In this document: one piece after another, positions 36,262 through 45,066 of the stretch | How positions within the stretch are numbered: position 1 is the stretch's first letter | How the letters are laid out: each line of letters begins with the position of its first letter | Origin: Sphingomonas oryzagri | GTDB lineage: Bacteria; Pseudomonadota; Alphaproteobacteria; Sphingomonadales; Sphingomonadaceae | Direction: 5' to 3' | Length of the DNA: 64,000 nucleotides | NCBI RefSeq assembly: GCF_029906645.1 | Contig: NZ_JARYGZ010000003.1 | Location: 124,001-188,000, forward strand | Translations under genes and position numbers: made by a program | Notes under the pieces: model-generated | Databases searched by the model: none | The model's input: the letters and a program-made list of their open reading frames with translations, nothing else | What the model was told of the DNA's origin: nothing

Positions 36262-37080
36262 ATGGCCGGTGCGAAGAACCACGACTACCACATCCTTCCG
36301 CCGAGCCCCTGGCCGCTGCTGACGGCCTTCTCCGCGCTGGCGCTCGCATCCGGCCTGATCATGTTCATGCACTCGGTTCCCTACGGCAAGCTGCTGCTGC
36401 CGGTGGGTCTGCTGCTCACCGTCTCGATGATGGGCTTCTGGTGGGCGGACGTGATCAAGGAGGCCCATGCCGGCGATCACACGCCGGTGGTGCAGCTCCA
36501 CCTGCGCTACGGCATGATCCTGTTCATCGCTTCGGAAGTGATGTTCTTCGTCGGCTGGTTCTGGGCCTTCTTCGACGCTTCGCTCTTCCCCAAGGCGGTG
36601 GAAGCGGTCGGCGGGGTGTGGCCGCCCAAGGGGATCGAACCGCTCAATCCGTTCAAGTTCCCGCTGCTCAACACCTTGATCCTGCTCTGCTCGGGTACGA
36701 CCGTCACCTGGGCGCACCATTCGCTGATCCATGGCGATCGCAAGGGGCTGAAGCAGGGCCTGTGGTGCACGATCCTGCTCGGCCTGCTGTTCAGCTCGAT
36801 CCAGGCATGGGAATATATCCACGCGCCGTTCGCGTTCAAAGGCAACATCTTCGGTGCCACCTTCTTCATGGCGACCGGCTTCCACGGTTTCCACGTCATC
36901 GTCGGCACGATCTTCCTGATCGTCTGCCTGATCCGCGCCTACAAGGGCGACTTCACGCCGCGCCAGCATTTCGGCTTCGAGGCGGCCGCCTGGTACTGGC
37001 ACTTCGTCGATGTGGTGTGGCTGTTCCTGTTCCTCTCCATCTACGTATGGGGCGGCTGGGGCGCGACCTACGCCGGCTGA
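36262..37080 (+). CDS. ctaE: cytochrome c oxidase subunit III
   Basis: This 272-residue, seven-helix subunit contains HDYHILPPSPWPLLTAFSAL at the start, LFIASEVMFFVGWFWAFFDAS, and HFVDVVWLFLFLSIYVWG at the end. I chose ATG 36262 (MAGAKNHDYH), preceded by GAGAGA. A terminator follows, closing the structural part of the operon. Confidence 0.96.
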   Translation: MAGAKNHDYHILPPSPWPLLTAFSALALASGLIMFMHSVPYGKLLLPVGLLLTVSMMGFWWADVIKEAHAGDHTPVVQLHLRYGMILFIASEVMFFVGWFWAFFDASLFPKAVEAVGGVWPPKGIEPLNPFKFPLLNTLILLCSGTTVTWAHHSLIHGDRKGLKQGLWCTILLGLLFSSIQAWEYIHAPFAFKGNIFGATFFMATGFHGFHVIVGTIFLIVCLIRAYKGDFTPRQHFGFEAAAWYWHFVDVVWLFLFLSIYVWGGWGATYAG

Positions 37081-37109
37081 ACGGGCAGCCGCGACGATGC
37101 AGGCTATGA

Positions 37110-37139
37110 GGGCGGGGGTGCGAACTTCCGCCCTTTTTT
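37110..37139 (+). terminator. rho-independent terminator after ctaE
   Basis: GGGCGG (37110-37115) pairs with CCGCCC (37128-37133), followed by six T. Confidence 0.8.
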
Positions 37140-37230
37140 CAATTTCGCGGTCGTGCGCGCCGAGGGGCGGACGGAGGCGGGTGGCCCAACTTGCCTTCGC
37201 GTCCGAACGCTTCGCCGCTATACCCTCGTC

Positions 37231-37623
37231 ATGACCACGGACCCGCCGCCCACCGAACCCACGATCGCTGCGGCGGGTCTGCAGGGGCTGTGCCCCAGGT
37301 GCGGCGCCAAGACGTTGTTCGGCGGCATGGTCAAGTTCGCGTCACGCTGCCGGGCCTGCGGGCTGGACTTCGATCGCTTCAACGTCGGCGACGGACCGGC
37401 GGCTTTCCTGACGCTGATCGTCGGCGCGGTCGTCTGCATCGCGGCGATCACTCTCGAACTCTCGGTAAGCCCGCCTTGGTGGTTGCACGTGATCATCTGG
37501 CCGCCGGTCACGACCGCGCTGGTGATCGTCTCGCTGCGCGTCGCCAAGGGTATGTTGATCGCATCCGAATATCGCAACCGCGCCGGGGAAGGTCACCTCC
37601 GCCGCGAGCCGCCGCAGCCATGA
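37231..37623 (+). CDS. DUF983 family membrane protein
   Basis: This 130-residue protein has an N-terminal zinc-ribbon-like pair (CPRCG...CRACGLDFDRFNVGDGPA) and two membrane helices. This is the DUF983 pattern, often found in cytochrome oxidase clusters. Function unknown. The stop overlaps the SURF1 start (ATGA). Confidence 0.85.
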   Translation: MTTDPPPTEPTIAAAGLQGLCPRCGAKTLFGGMVKFASRCRACGLDFDRFNVGDGPAAFLTLIVGAVVCIAAITLELSVSPPWWLHVIIWPPVTTALVIVSLRVAKGMLIASEYRNRAGEGHLRREPPQP

Positions 37624-38207
37624 AGATCCGCATCCCCATCCTGCCGACCCTGCTTGTCATGCTCGCCGCGGGCATCATGATCTGGCTCGGCATCTGGCAG
37701 TTGCACCGTCTCCATTGGAAGGAGGGCCTGCTCGCCGAATATCGCGCCGCCGCCGGCAAGCCGCCGGTCGCCTTCCCGCGCGACCTGACCGACCAGTCCC
37801 TGCTGTTCCGCAAGTCGGAAGCCTTCTGCCTCCAGCCCGTCGGCTGGCGGGCGAGCGCGGGGCGCAACGAGGCCGGCCAGTCGGGCTGGAAGCACATCGC
37901 CGATTGCCGCACCGGCGCCGAGGGGCCGGGCTTTGCGGTCGACATGGGCTGGTCCGAAAAGCCCGACGCCCCGGCCGGGTGGAAGGGCGGCGAGGTCTCC
38001 GGCGTGATCGGGCCGGATCATGACGACCAGATACTGATCGTCTCGGCCGTCGCAGCACCCGGCCTGCAGCCGAGCCAGCCGCCCAGCCTCGACGACGTGC
38101 CCAACAACCATCTCGCCTACGCGGTGCAGTGGTTCATCTTCGCCGGGCTGGCGGTGCTGATCTACGGCATCGCGCTGTGGCGGCGGGGGAGGGTGTCGGC
38201 CGGCTGA
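37620..38207 (+). CDS. SURF1 family cytochrome oxidase biogenesis protein
   Basis: The 195-residue protein is flanked by two membrane helices (PTLLVMLAAGIMIWLGIWQLHRL at the start, WFIFAGLAVLIYGIALWRR at the end), the usual SURF1 topology. The N-terminal WLGxWQLxRxxWK and C-terminal NNHLAYAVQWFIFA motifs match. SURF1 helps insert heme a. It is somewhat shorter than many SURF1 proteins. Confidence 0.9.
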   Translation: MKIRIPILPTLLVMLAAGIMIWLGIWQLHRLHWKEGLLAEYRAAAGKPPVAFPRDLTDQSLLFRKSEAFCLQPVGWRASAGRNEAGQSGWKHIADCRTGAEGPGFAVDMGWSEKPDAPAGWKGGEVSGVIGPDHDDQILIVSAVAAPGLQPSQPPSLDDVPNNHLAYAVQWFIFAGLAVLIYGIALWRRGRVSAG

Positions 38208-38427
38208 CGGCTCCGTCGCCCGAAATTGACAAAGTTGACAGCTGTGAAGGCGAAAAGAAGGCATTCCTGCGCGGCGATCGACGGTGAGAAAGAGCCGGCC
38301 GGCCACCCCGACCGGCGCGAGCGTGACAGACGAAATCCTACATTGGAAGGGCAGGCGATTCCGGCCTCAAGCCGATCATTCCCTTCCCGCAACGATGGCG
38401 CTAGGCTGCGCGCGATCAGGGGGGTAC

Positions 38428-39150
38428 ATGCACGTTCATCTTCCGAAGCCGATCCATGGTTGGCGTCAGTTTTTCGGCGAAGTCGGGATCATCGTGATCG
38501 GCGTGCTGATCGCGCTGGCGTTCGAGCAGGTGGTCGAGTGGGCGCACTGGCGCCATGTCGTCCATCAGGACGAGGAAGTGCTCAACGGGCAGGTGGAGGG
38601 CTATTACGGCGCGATGCTGGCGCGGGTCGATCAGCAGGCCTGTATCGACCAGCGCCTGTCCGATCTGGGTGTCATCCTCGCGCGGCACGATGCGGGCACA
38701 CCGCTCGGCATCACGGGGCCGATCGGCCGCCTGAGCGCGTTCGGTGGGGATGACAGCGCGTTCGAGATGGCGATCGCCGATCAGTCGCTCGCGCACATGA
38801 GCCTCGCGTCGAAGCAGCGATTCTATGATGCCAGGGGATCCTACAAGACCTTCATCGCAAGCCAGGATATTGAGATGGAGGCATGGCGCACGCTGCGCAC
38901 GGTCGATAGGCAGGCGCATCTGTCGCCTTCGGACTGGAGCGACATCGCGAAAGCCTATGATCGTGCCGTCGACGTGAACGGGGTGATGAAGGCCAATCTC
39001 ACGACGACAAATGCCACTACGTGGCTGACGCCGTTCGGATCGTTCGAGAAGCCGACCGACGCGAGCCTGCGGTCCCTGCCCTGGGTCAAGCAATTGTGCG
39101 CGGGAACGGTGATCGGGAAAACGGCAGGCAACGGCAAGGCAGGCGCCTGA
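38428..39150 (+). CDS. single-helix hypothetical membrane protein
   Basis: The 240-residue protein begins MHVHLPKPIHGWRQFFGEVGIIVIGVLIALAFEQVVE. It has one N-terminal membrane helix with a large, probably periplasmic, helical remainder. Proteins starting this way are familiar from sphingomonads, with no known role. I chose ATG 38428 because of the GGGGGG purine stretch upstream. The 220 bases before it hold no recognisable gene. Confidence 0.65.
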   Translation: MHVHLPKPIHGWRQFFGEVGIIVIGVLIALAFEQVVEWAHWRHVVHQDEEVLNGQVEGYYGAMLARVDQQACIDQRLSDLGVILARHDAGTPLGITGPIGRLSAFGGDDSAFEMAIADQSLAHMSLASKQRFYDARGSYKTFIASQDIEMEAWRTLRTVDRQAHLSPSDWSDIAKAYDRAVDVNGVMKANLTTTNATTWLTPFGSFEKPTDASLRSLPWVKQLCAGTVIGKTAGNGKAGA

Positions 39151-39278
39151 TCGCCCCTGCCGATCGTCGCGGTGCGCCGATCCGGTTCGCGCCCTTGTGA
39201 AGCCGTGCCGGAACGGACGGCCTGCTCCGTCCTCTCCGCTTGCCCCTTGTCCCCCCGCCGTCTAAGCCGCGCGGCCAT

Positions 39279-40676
39279 ATGCGCTACATCTCCACCCGTG
39301 GGCAGGCCGATGCGCTCGGCTTCCAGGCTGCCACCCTTGCCGGTCTCGCGTCCGACGGCGGGCTTTATGTGCCCGAGGGCTGGCCGACGCTCAGCACCCA
39401 GGAGATCGAGGCGCTGGCCGGTCTCACCTACGCCGAGACGGCGGTGCGCATCCTCGCCCCCTTCGTCGGCGATGCGCTGTCCGAGGCCGATCTGCGCGCG
39501 CTGTGCGAGGCCGCCTACGGCCGCTTCAGCCATGCGGCGGTGACTCCGCTCGCGCAGCTCGATCACCGCCATTTCCTGCTGGAACTGTTCCACGGGCCGA
39601 CGCTGGCCTTCAAGGACGTCGCGCTGCAGATGCTCGGGTTGCTGTTCGAGCGCTTCCTGTCGGGCGGCGACCAGCATCTCACCATCGTCGGCGCGACCTC
39701 GGGCGACACCGGATCGGCGGCGATCGAGGCGGTGGCGAACCGCGCGCACATCGACATCTTCATGCTGCACCCGAAGGGCCGCGTCTCCGACGTGCAGCGC
39801 CGCCAGATGACGACGGTGCTGGCGGAGAACGTCCACAATATCGCGATCGAGGGCGATTTCGATCAGGCGCAGGCGCTGGTGAAGCGCATGTTCGGCGACC
39901 GCGACTTCGCCGGGCGCTTCCAGCTGTCGGCGGTGAACTCGATCAACTGGGCACGGCTCGCGGCGCAGATCGTCTATTATTTCTATGCGGGCGTGCGGCT
40001 CGGCGCGCCGCATCGCGCGATCGCCTTCTCGGTGCCGACCGGCAATTTCGGTGACGTGTTCGCGGGCTTTGTCGCGAAGAAGATGGGCCTGCCGGTGGCG
40101 CGGCTGATCGTCGCGACCAACGTCAACGACATCCTTCATCGCGCGCTGTCGGCGGGCGATTACTCGACCGGCACCGTGACGCCGACCGCGACGCCGTCGA
40201 TGGACATCCAGGTCAGCTCCAATTTCGAGCGGCTGCTGTTCGATCTTCACGGCCGCGATGCGGGCGCGCTGTCGGCGGCGATGAAGGGGTTCGAGGGCGA
40301 CAAGGTGATGGCATTGTCGCAGGCGCAGCGTGATCGCGCGTCGGCGGATTTCGCCAGCGCCCGCGTCGATCACGAGGGCATGGTGGACGCGATGCGCTGG
40401 GCCCATGCCTCGGGTCAGGTGATCGATCCGCACACCGCGATCGGCCTCGCGGCGGCGCGTGCGGCGGAGTTGCCGGCCGACGTGCCGGTGGTGACGCTTG
40501 CCACCGCGCACCCCGCCAAGTTCGGCGATGCGGTGGAGGCTGCGATCGGCACGCGCGCTCCGCTGCCGGAGCGGATCGGCGGGCTGATGGAGAAGGAGGA
40601 GCGTTACGCCACGCTCCCCGCCACGTTCGAGGCGATCACCGGCTATATTGCCGAGCGCGCGAGGCCCCGCGCTTGA
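39279..40676 (+). CDS. thrC: threonine synthase
   Basis: The 465-residue PLP enzyme converts phosphohomoserine to threonine. PLP Lys112 lies in GPTLAFKDVALQ, and GATSGDTGSAAIEA is the phosphate-binding loop. The N-terminal MRYISTRGQA is typical. I chose ATG 39279. It overlaps the M16 protease start by 4 bases (TTGA), an arrangement common in sphingomonads. Confidence 0.96.
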   Translation: MRYISTRGQADALGFQAATLAGLASDGGLYVPEGWPTLSTQEIEALAGLTYAETAVRILAPFVGDALSEADLRALCEAAYGRFSHAAVTPLAQLDHRHFLLELFHGPTLAFKDVALQMLGLLFERFLSGGDQHLTIVGATSGDTGSAAIEAVANRAHIDIFMLHPKGRVSDVQRRQMTTVLAENVHNIAIEGDFDQAQALVKRMFGDRDFAGRFQLSAVNSINWARLAAQIVYYFYAGVRLGAPHRAIAFSVPTGNFGDVFAGFVAKKMGLPVARLIVATNVNDILHRALSAGDYSTGTVTPTATPSMDIQVSSNFERLLFDLHGRDAGALSAAMKGFEGDKVMALSQAQRDRASADFASARVDHEGMVDAMRWAHASGQVIDPHTAIGLAAARAAELPADVPVVTLATAHPAKFGDAVEAAIGTRAPLPERIGGLMEKEERYATLPATFEAITGYIAERARPRA

Positions 40677-41902
40677 ACCCGCGCCTCCATCGCCTGCCCA
40701 ACGGGCTGACCGTTGCGGTCGATCCGATGCCGGGCGTCGAGACGCTGGCGGTCGGCCTCTACGCCGATGTCGGCAGCCGCTCGGAAGCGGCGCACCTCAC
40801 CGGCCTCGCCCACATGGTCGAGCATATGGTGTTCAAGGGCGCGGGTGACCGCGATGCGCGCCAGATCGCCGAAGCGGCCGAGGATGTCGGCGGGCAGCTC
40901 AACGCGTGGACCTCGCGCGACACCACCGTCTTCCATGCGCGGCTGCTGCCGAACGATCTCGCGCTCGGCGTCGACCTGATCGCCGATCTCGTCCGCGCGC
41001 CGCATTTCTCGGCGGAAGAGCTGGAGCGCGAAAAGCAGGTGGTGCTGGCCGAACTTGGCGAATCGCGCGACACGCCCGACGACATCATCTTCGATCACCT
41101 CGCCGCCGCTGCCTATCCGGGCCAGACCTACGGCCGCCCGGTGCTCGGCGACGCGCAGACCATCGCCGCGATCGACGTGGCGGCTCTGAAGCGCTGGCTG
41201 GAGGAGCAGTATCGCCCGGCCGGGCTGGTGCTCGCCGCCGCCGGCAAGGTGGACGAGGATGCGCTGCAGAAGCTGGCCGAAGCGCGCTTCGGCGATCTCG
41301 CCGCCGGCGCGCCGCCCGCGTTTGAGCCGGCGCGCTTCGCTTCCGGTGTTGTCACGGATGCGCGACGCTTCGATCAGGTGCACGTCGCGTTCGCGCATCC
41401 CGGCGTCGATCAGCGCCACGGCGATGCCTATGCGCTCAGCCTGTTCGCCAGTGCGGCGGGCGGCGGCATGTCCTCGCGGCTGTTTCAGGAGGTGCGCGAG
41501 CAGCGCGGCCTCGCTTATTCGGTCTATGCGTGGAGCAGTGCGGCGGCGGACACCGGCCAGCTCGGCGTCTATTGCGCCTCGGCCAAGGCGGATGCGCCGC
41601 GTGCCTTCGCGCTCGCCCGCGAGGTGCTGGCGCGCACGGCGGAGGATCTCTCCGAGGCCGAACTGGCGCGTGCGCAGGCGCAGGCCAAGGCGGGGCTGCT
41701 GATGGGGCTCGAATCGGTGCAGGCGCGCTGCGACCATCTCGCCCGCCAGATCCAGGTCCACGGCCGCATCGTGCCGGTAGCGGAGACGGTCGCGCAGATC
41801 GAGGCGGTGGATGTCGCCCACGCGCGGCGCGCCGCGAACGACGCGATCGGCGGCGGCATCGCGACCGCCAGTGTCGGCGGCAAGCTCGCCCGTGTCGCCT
41901 GA
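40673..41902 (+). CDS. M16 family zinc metallopeptidase
   Basis: The 409-residue pitrilysin-family peptidase resembles the mitochondrial processing peptidase beta subunit. The inverted zinc motif HMVEH (His47, Glu50, His51) is intact, with the downstream Glu in VVLAELGESRDTPDD, so it should be catalytically active. The second M16 domain follows (GGMSSRLFQEVREQRGLAYSVYA). It starts with TTG overlapping the thrC stop. Confidence 0.93.
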   Translation: MNPRLHRLPNGLTVAVDPMPGVETLAVGLYADVGSRSEAAHLTGLAHMVEHMVFKGAGDRDARQIAEAAEDVGGQLNAWTSRDTTVFHARLLPNDLALGVDLIADLVRAPHFSAEELEREKQVVLAELGESRDTPDDIIFDHLAAAAYPGQTYGRPVLGDAQTIAAIDVAALKRWLEEQYRPAGLVLAAAGKVDEDALQKLAEARFGDLAAGAPPAFEPARFASGVVTDARRFDQVHVAFAHPGVDQRHGDAYALSLFASAAGGGMSSRLFQEVREQRGLAYSVYAWSSAAADTGQLGVYCASAKADAPRAFALAREVLARTAEDLSEAELARAQAQAKAGLLMGLESVQARCDHLARQIQVHGRIVPVAETVAQIEAVDVAHARRAANDAIGGGIATASVGGKLARVA

Positions 41903-41908
41903 TACACT

Positions 41909-41993
41909 CGTCATTGCGAGCGTAGCGAAGCAATCCAGTGCCACAGGCGTGGCGCATATGGATTGCTTCGTCGCTTCGCTCCTCGCAATGACG
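41909..41993 (+). repeat. 85-bp palindromic repeat, copy 2
   Basis: It begins CGTCATTGCGAGCGTAGCG and ends CTCCTCGCAATGACG. It is the inverted counterpart of copy 3 (77 of 85 bases match after reverse complementing). It ends 5 bases before the methyltransferase ATG. Confidence 0.9.
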
Positions 41994-41998
41994 GTGGA

Positions 41999-42880
41999 AT
42001 GACAGGCACGCTGGTGAACCTTCAAACCCTCATCACCGAACCGTGGGCCGATTACGGCCTCGTCGATTCAGGCCACGGCCGCAAGCTGGAGCGCTATGGC
42101 CGCTTCCGGTTCGTCCGGCCTGAGCCGCAGGCGATGTGGGCGCCCGCCTCCTCGGAATGGAAGCACGATGGCGAGTTCCTCGGCGCGTCGGACGAGGATG
42201 GCGGCGGACGCTGGCACCTGAAGGGCAACGTACGCCGCGACTGGCCGCTCGGCTGGCAGGACGTGAAGTTCCACGCCGCCAACACGCCCTTCCGCCACCT
42301 GCAATTCTTCCCCGACATGGCGCCGCAATGGGCGTGGATGCGTGATCGCGTCGCGACGGACGACGAGGTGATGAACCTCTTCGGCTATACCGGCGTCGGC
42401 TCCCTCGCGCTGGCCGCCAAGGGTGCGAAGGTCACGCACGTCGATGCGTCCAAGAAGTCGGTCGAGCAGGGCAAGGCCAATGCTTTGCTCTCCGGCATGA
42501 CCGACAGGCCGATCCGCTGGATGATCGACGACGCCACGAAGTTCACCGCGCGCGAGGTGCGGCGCGGGCGGCGCTATGCCGGGATCATGCTCGATCCGCC
42601 CAAGTTCGGGCGCGGCCCGACCGGCGAGACCTGGCGGCTGGAAGAGGGCCTGCCCGGCCTGATCGCCGATTGCGTGAAGCTGCTGGACCGCGAATCGAAA
42701 TTCCTCGTCCTCACGGTCTATGCGGTCCGCATGTCGGCGCTCGCCATTGCCGAACTGCTGCGGCAGGCGACCGCCGAGCTGTGCGGTACGGTCGAGGCGG
42801 GCGAGATGGCGGTGCGCGAGGAGGCGCGCGGCCTGCTCCTCCCCACTGCCATCTTCGCCCGCTGGTCGAGTGGCGGCTGA
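41999..42880 (+). CDS. class I SAM-dependent methyltransferase (RlmI/RlmK-like)
   Basis: The 293-residue protein has the SAM-binding loop NLFGYTGVGSLALAAKGA and catalytic-region LDPPKFGRGPTGETW, as in rRNA large-subunit cytosine/guanine methyltransferases. The N-terminus (DYGLVDSGHGRKLERYGRFRFVRPEP) matches this subfamily. ATG 41999 lies directly behind the palindromic repeat; GTG 42014 is an alternative start. Inverted copies of the 85-bp repeat flank the gene closely on both sides. Confidence 0.85.
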   Translation: MTGTLVNLQTLITEPWADYGLVDSGHGRKLERYGRFRFVRPEPQAMWAPASSEWKHDGEFLGASDEDGGGRWHLKGNVRRDWPLGWQDVKFHAANTPFRHLQFFPDMAPQWAWMRDRVATDDEVMNLFGYTGVGSLALAAKGAKVTHVDASKKSVEQGKANALLSGMTDRPIRWMIDDATKFTAREVRRGRRYAGIMLDPPKFGRGPTGETWRLEEGLPGLIADCVKLLDRESKFLVLTVYAVRMSALAIAELLRQATAELCGTVEAGEMAVREEARGLLLPTAIFARWSSGG

Positions 42881-42888
42881 AACCCTGC

Positions 42889-42973
42889 CGTCATTGCGAG
42901 GAGCAAAGCGACGAAGCAATCCAGATGCGCGGCGCTCGTGGCGCTGGATTGCTTCGCTATGCTCGCAATGACG
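42889..42973 (-). repeat. 85-bp palindromic repeat, copy 3 (inverted)
   Basis: It begins CGTCATTGCGAGGAGCAAAG and ends GCTCGCAATGACG. It has the opposite orientation to copies 1 and 2. It starts 8 bases after the methyltransferase stop and ends before the converging cupredoxin-like gene. Confidence 0.9.
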
Positions 42974-42986
42974 ATGCAAGAAGCGC

Positions 42987-43403
42987 TCAATACACCAATA
43001 TCTGCCCCTGCATCCCCGATGCGACATCGAGCGCCACCGACGAGGTGAGATCGAACGGCCCACGCGCGCGCGGCGTCACCACGAATTCGCGGGTCGATTG
43101 CGAGGGAACGGTAACGATGCCCTCCCGGATCGCCTGCATGCCGCCGCGCGCATCGCGGATGTCGGCGCGTGCGAAGAAGCCCTTGGCCGAGAAATTATGC
43201 CCGCTCACGTCGCGGTTCACCAGCACGATGCGGGTCGGCACGTTGATCCTCAGCCGGATCACCTGGGGGTGGAACTTGCGATCCTGCATCACCACGGTGC
43301 GCGTCGGGATGGGCTTTGCGGCGGGCGCGGCCTGTACCGGTGTCGCCGCGATGGGCGCCAGCAGCGGGAGGGCGGCGGCGAGGGCAAGGGCGATACGCTT
43401 CAT
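42987..43403 (-). CDS. exported cupredoxin-like protein lacking the usual copper ligands
   Basis: The 138-residue protein has a signal peptide (KRIALALAAALPLLAPIAATPVQA) and a cupredoxin-type beta fold (VVMQDRKFHPQVIRLRINVPTRIVLVNRDVSGHNF). The His of GHNF is present, but the later C...H...M ligand loop is replaced by GPFDLTSSVALDVASGM, with no Cys or His. It may have lost type 1 copper. It lies just downstream of ccmB on the same strand. Confidence 0.7.
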   Translation of the reverse strand: MKRIALALAAALPLLAPIAATPVQAAPAAKPIPTRTVVMQDRKFHPQVIRLRINVPTRIVLVNRDVSGHNFSAKGFFARADIRDARGGMQAIREGIVTVPSQSTREFVVTPRARGPFDLTSSVALDVASGMQGQILVY

Positions 43404-43418
43404 CTTGGGCTCCGTTGG

Positions 43419-44054
43419 TCAGTCTCGAAGGCTTCGTAACGCCGCACCGGCGGCAAAGGGTGCGCCGAAAGTGAGGAGCAAGGCGGTCGCGGCCAGCAGC
43501 TTGAGCGCCTGCGCGTTCGTCGGTTCGAGCGCGCCGGCACCGAAGATCAGCAGCGGTACCGCGAGCGGCAGCAGTACGAGGCCGGCCAACGCGCCACTCC
43601 CGCGCAGGCCGGCGGTGAGCGCGGCCACCGTCAGGCCCAATGCGGCGAGCGCGGGCGTGCCGATCGCCAGCCCGGCCTCCAGCCGGCCGAGCGTCGCGCC
43701 GTCCAGCCCGAGCAGCGCCGAGCCGGGCAGCGCCGCCAGCATCAGTGGCGGGCCGAAGCTCAGCCAGTGTGCGGCGATCTTGGCGGCGGCGACGCCTTCG
43801 TCCGCGATCCCGCGCGCCGCGAACTGATCGAGGATCCCTGCCTCGGCATCGGGGGCGACCAGCCGCTCGATCGGCAGCAGCGCGGCGAGCAATGCCGCCA
43901 GCCACAGCATCCCGCCGCCGGCCTTCGCCAGCAACCGCGCATCCGGCCCGACCGCGAAGGGGAAGAGGGTCGCCGCGATCAGGAAGAACACCACCGGCAG
44001 GCCGGCGGCGCGCAGGCCGCGTAGCGTGTCGCGCAGGATGAGGGGGGAGATCAT
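43419..44054 (-). CDS. ccmB: heme exporter protein CcmB
   Basis: The 211-residue membrane protein has six hydrophobic segments. It is the permease of the CcmAB complex, which powers release of holo-CcmE during cytochrome c maturation. The start ILRDTLRGLRA and the overlap with ccmA (ATGA) support the call. Other ccm genes are not in the window. Confidence 0.88.
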   Translation of the reverse strand: MISPLILRDTLRGLRAAGLPVVFFLIAATLFPFAVGPDARLLAKAGGGMLWLAALLAALLPIERLVAPDAEAGILDQFAARGIADEGVAAAKIAAHWLSFGPPLMLAALPGSALLGLDGATLGRLEAGLAIGTPALAALGLTVAALTAGLRGSGALAGLVLLPLAVPLLIFGAGALEPTNAQALKLLAATALLLTFGAPFAAGAALRSLRD

Positions 44055-44620
44055 GCGAGGATCCCGTCGAGCACGAGGTTCGCCGCATCGTCGACCGGCA
44101 GCGGCAGGTGGGTGGCGGTGACGACGGCGCCTCCAGCATTCCGATGCGCGCGGATCGCTTCGCCCAGCCGATCGACCCCCTCGGCGTCCAGCCCGTTGGC
44201 CGGCTCGTCGAGCAACCACAGCGCCGCGCCGCTCGCGATGGTGCGCGCGATGGCGGCGCGGCGGCGCTGGCCGGTCGAGAGATAGCGCACCGGCACGCGG
44301 GCGATGTGGGCGATACCCATTGCCTCCATCGCGGCTTCCGGATGCGTGCCGTCGAGCTTTGCCCAGAAGCCCAGCGCCTCGCCCAGCGTGCGATCCGTAT
44401 CGAGAGCCGTCGCCTCGCCCAGCCACGCGACGCGGCCATCGCGTTCTACCGTGCCGGCGGACGGGCGGAGCAGCCCCGCCGCGATGCGCAGCAGGCTCGA
44501 TTTGCCGACGCCATTGGGGCCGGTCACGACCAGCGCCTCGCCCGGCGCGACCGTCAGCGTCAGCCGCTCGAACAGCAGCCGGTCACCGCGGAGGCAGGCG
44601 ACGTCGCGTAACGCCAGCAT
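44051..44620 (-). CDS. ccmA: heme exporter ATP-binding protein CcmA
   Basis: The 189-residue ABC ATPase has Walker A GPNGVGKSSLL, signature LSTGQRRRAAIAR and Walker B LWLLDEPANGLD, typical of CcmA. I chose ATG 44620, which shares one base with the upstream metallopeptidase stop (TGATG). It works with CcmB. Confidence 0.92.
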   Translation of the reverse strand: MLALRDVACLRGDRLLFERLTLTVAPGEALVVTGPNGVGKSSLLRIAAGLLRPSAGTVERDGRVAWLGEATALDTDRTLGEALGFWAKLDGTHPEAAMEAMGIAHIARVPVRYLSTGQRRRAAIARTIASGAALWLLDEPANGLDAEGVDRLGEAIRAHRNAGGAVVTATHLPLPVDDAANLVLDGILA

Positions 44621-45030
44621 CACGCCTCGCCATCCTCCAGCGCGTGCATGTCGTCGTCCGACAGGCCGAAATGATGGCCGATCTCGTGGATGATGACATG
44701 GGTGACGAGCGCTTCCAGCGTCACTTCGCCCTCGGCCCATTCGTCCAGCAGAGGGCGGCGGTACAGATGGATGACGTCGGGCATCGTGCCGCTGTCGTCG
44801 ACGCTCTTCATGCCGATCGGGCGGCCGGTGTAGAGGCCGGAGAGCGCGAAGGGATCGTCGATCCCCATCTCGTCCAGCACCGCTTCGTCGGCGAACTCTT
44901 CGACCTGCAGCACCACGCCGTCGAGATGCGCGCGGAAGGCATCCGGCAGGCGCGCCATCGCAGCGCGGGCGATCGTCTCGATCGCATCGGCATCGGGGGA
45001 GAGGCCCCAGGGGGTTTGACGGGCGGTCAT
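44620..45030 (-). CDS. minimal gluzincin metallopeptidase family protein
   Basis: The 136-residue protein has the zinc motif HEIGH (residues 115-119), extended as HEIGHHFGLSDDDMHALE, the pattern of the small bacterial 'metallopeptidase family protein' group (DUF1025-like). A TGATG overlap joins it to ccmA. A peptidase role is predicted only; substrates are unknown. It is divergent from the ABC importer genes. Confidence 0.82.
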   Translation of the reverse strand: MTARQTPWGLSPDADAIETIARAAMARLPDAFRAHLDGVVLQVEEFADEAVLDEMGIDDPFALSGLYTGRPIGMKSVDDSGTMPDVIHLYRRPLLDEWAEGEVTLEALVTHVIIHEIGHHFGLSDDDMHALEDGEA

Positions 45031-45066
45031 CGCATCGCGACAGTAGAAGAGCCGAGCGGAGGTGCA

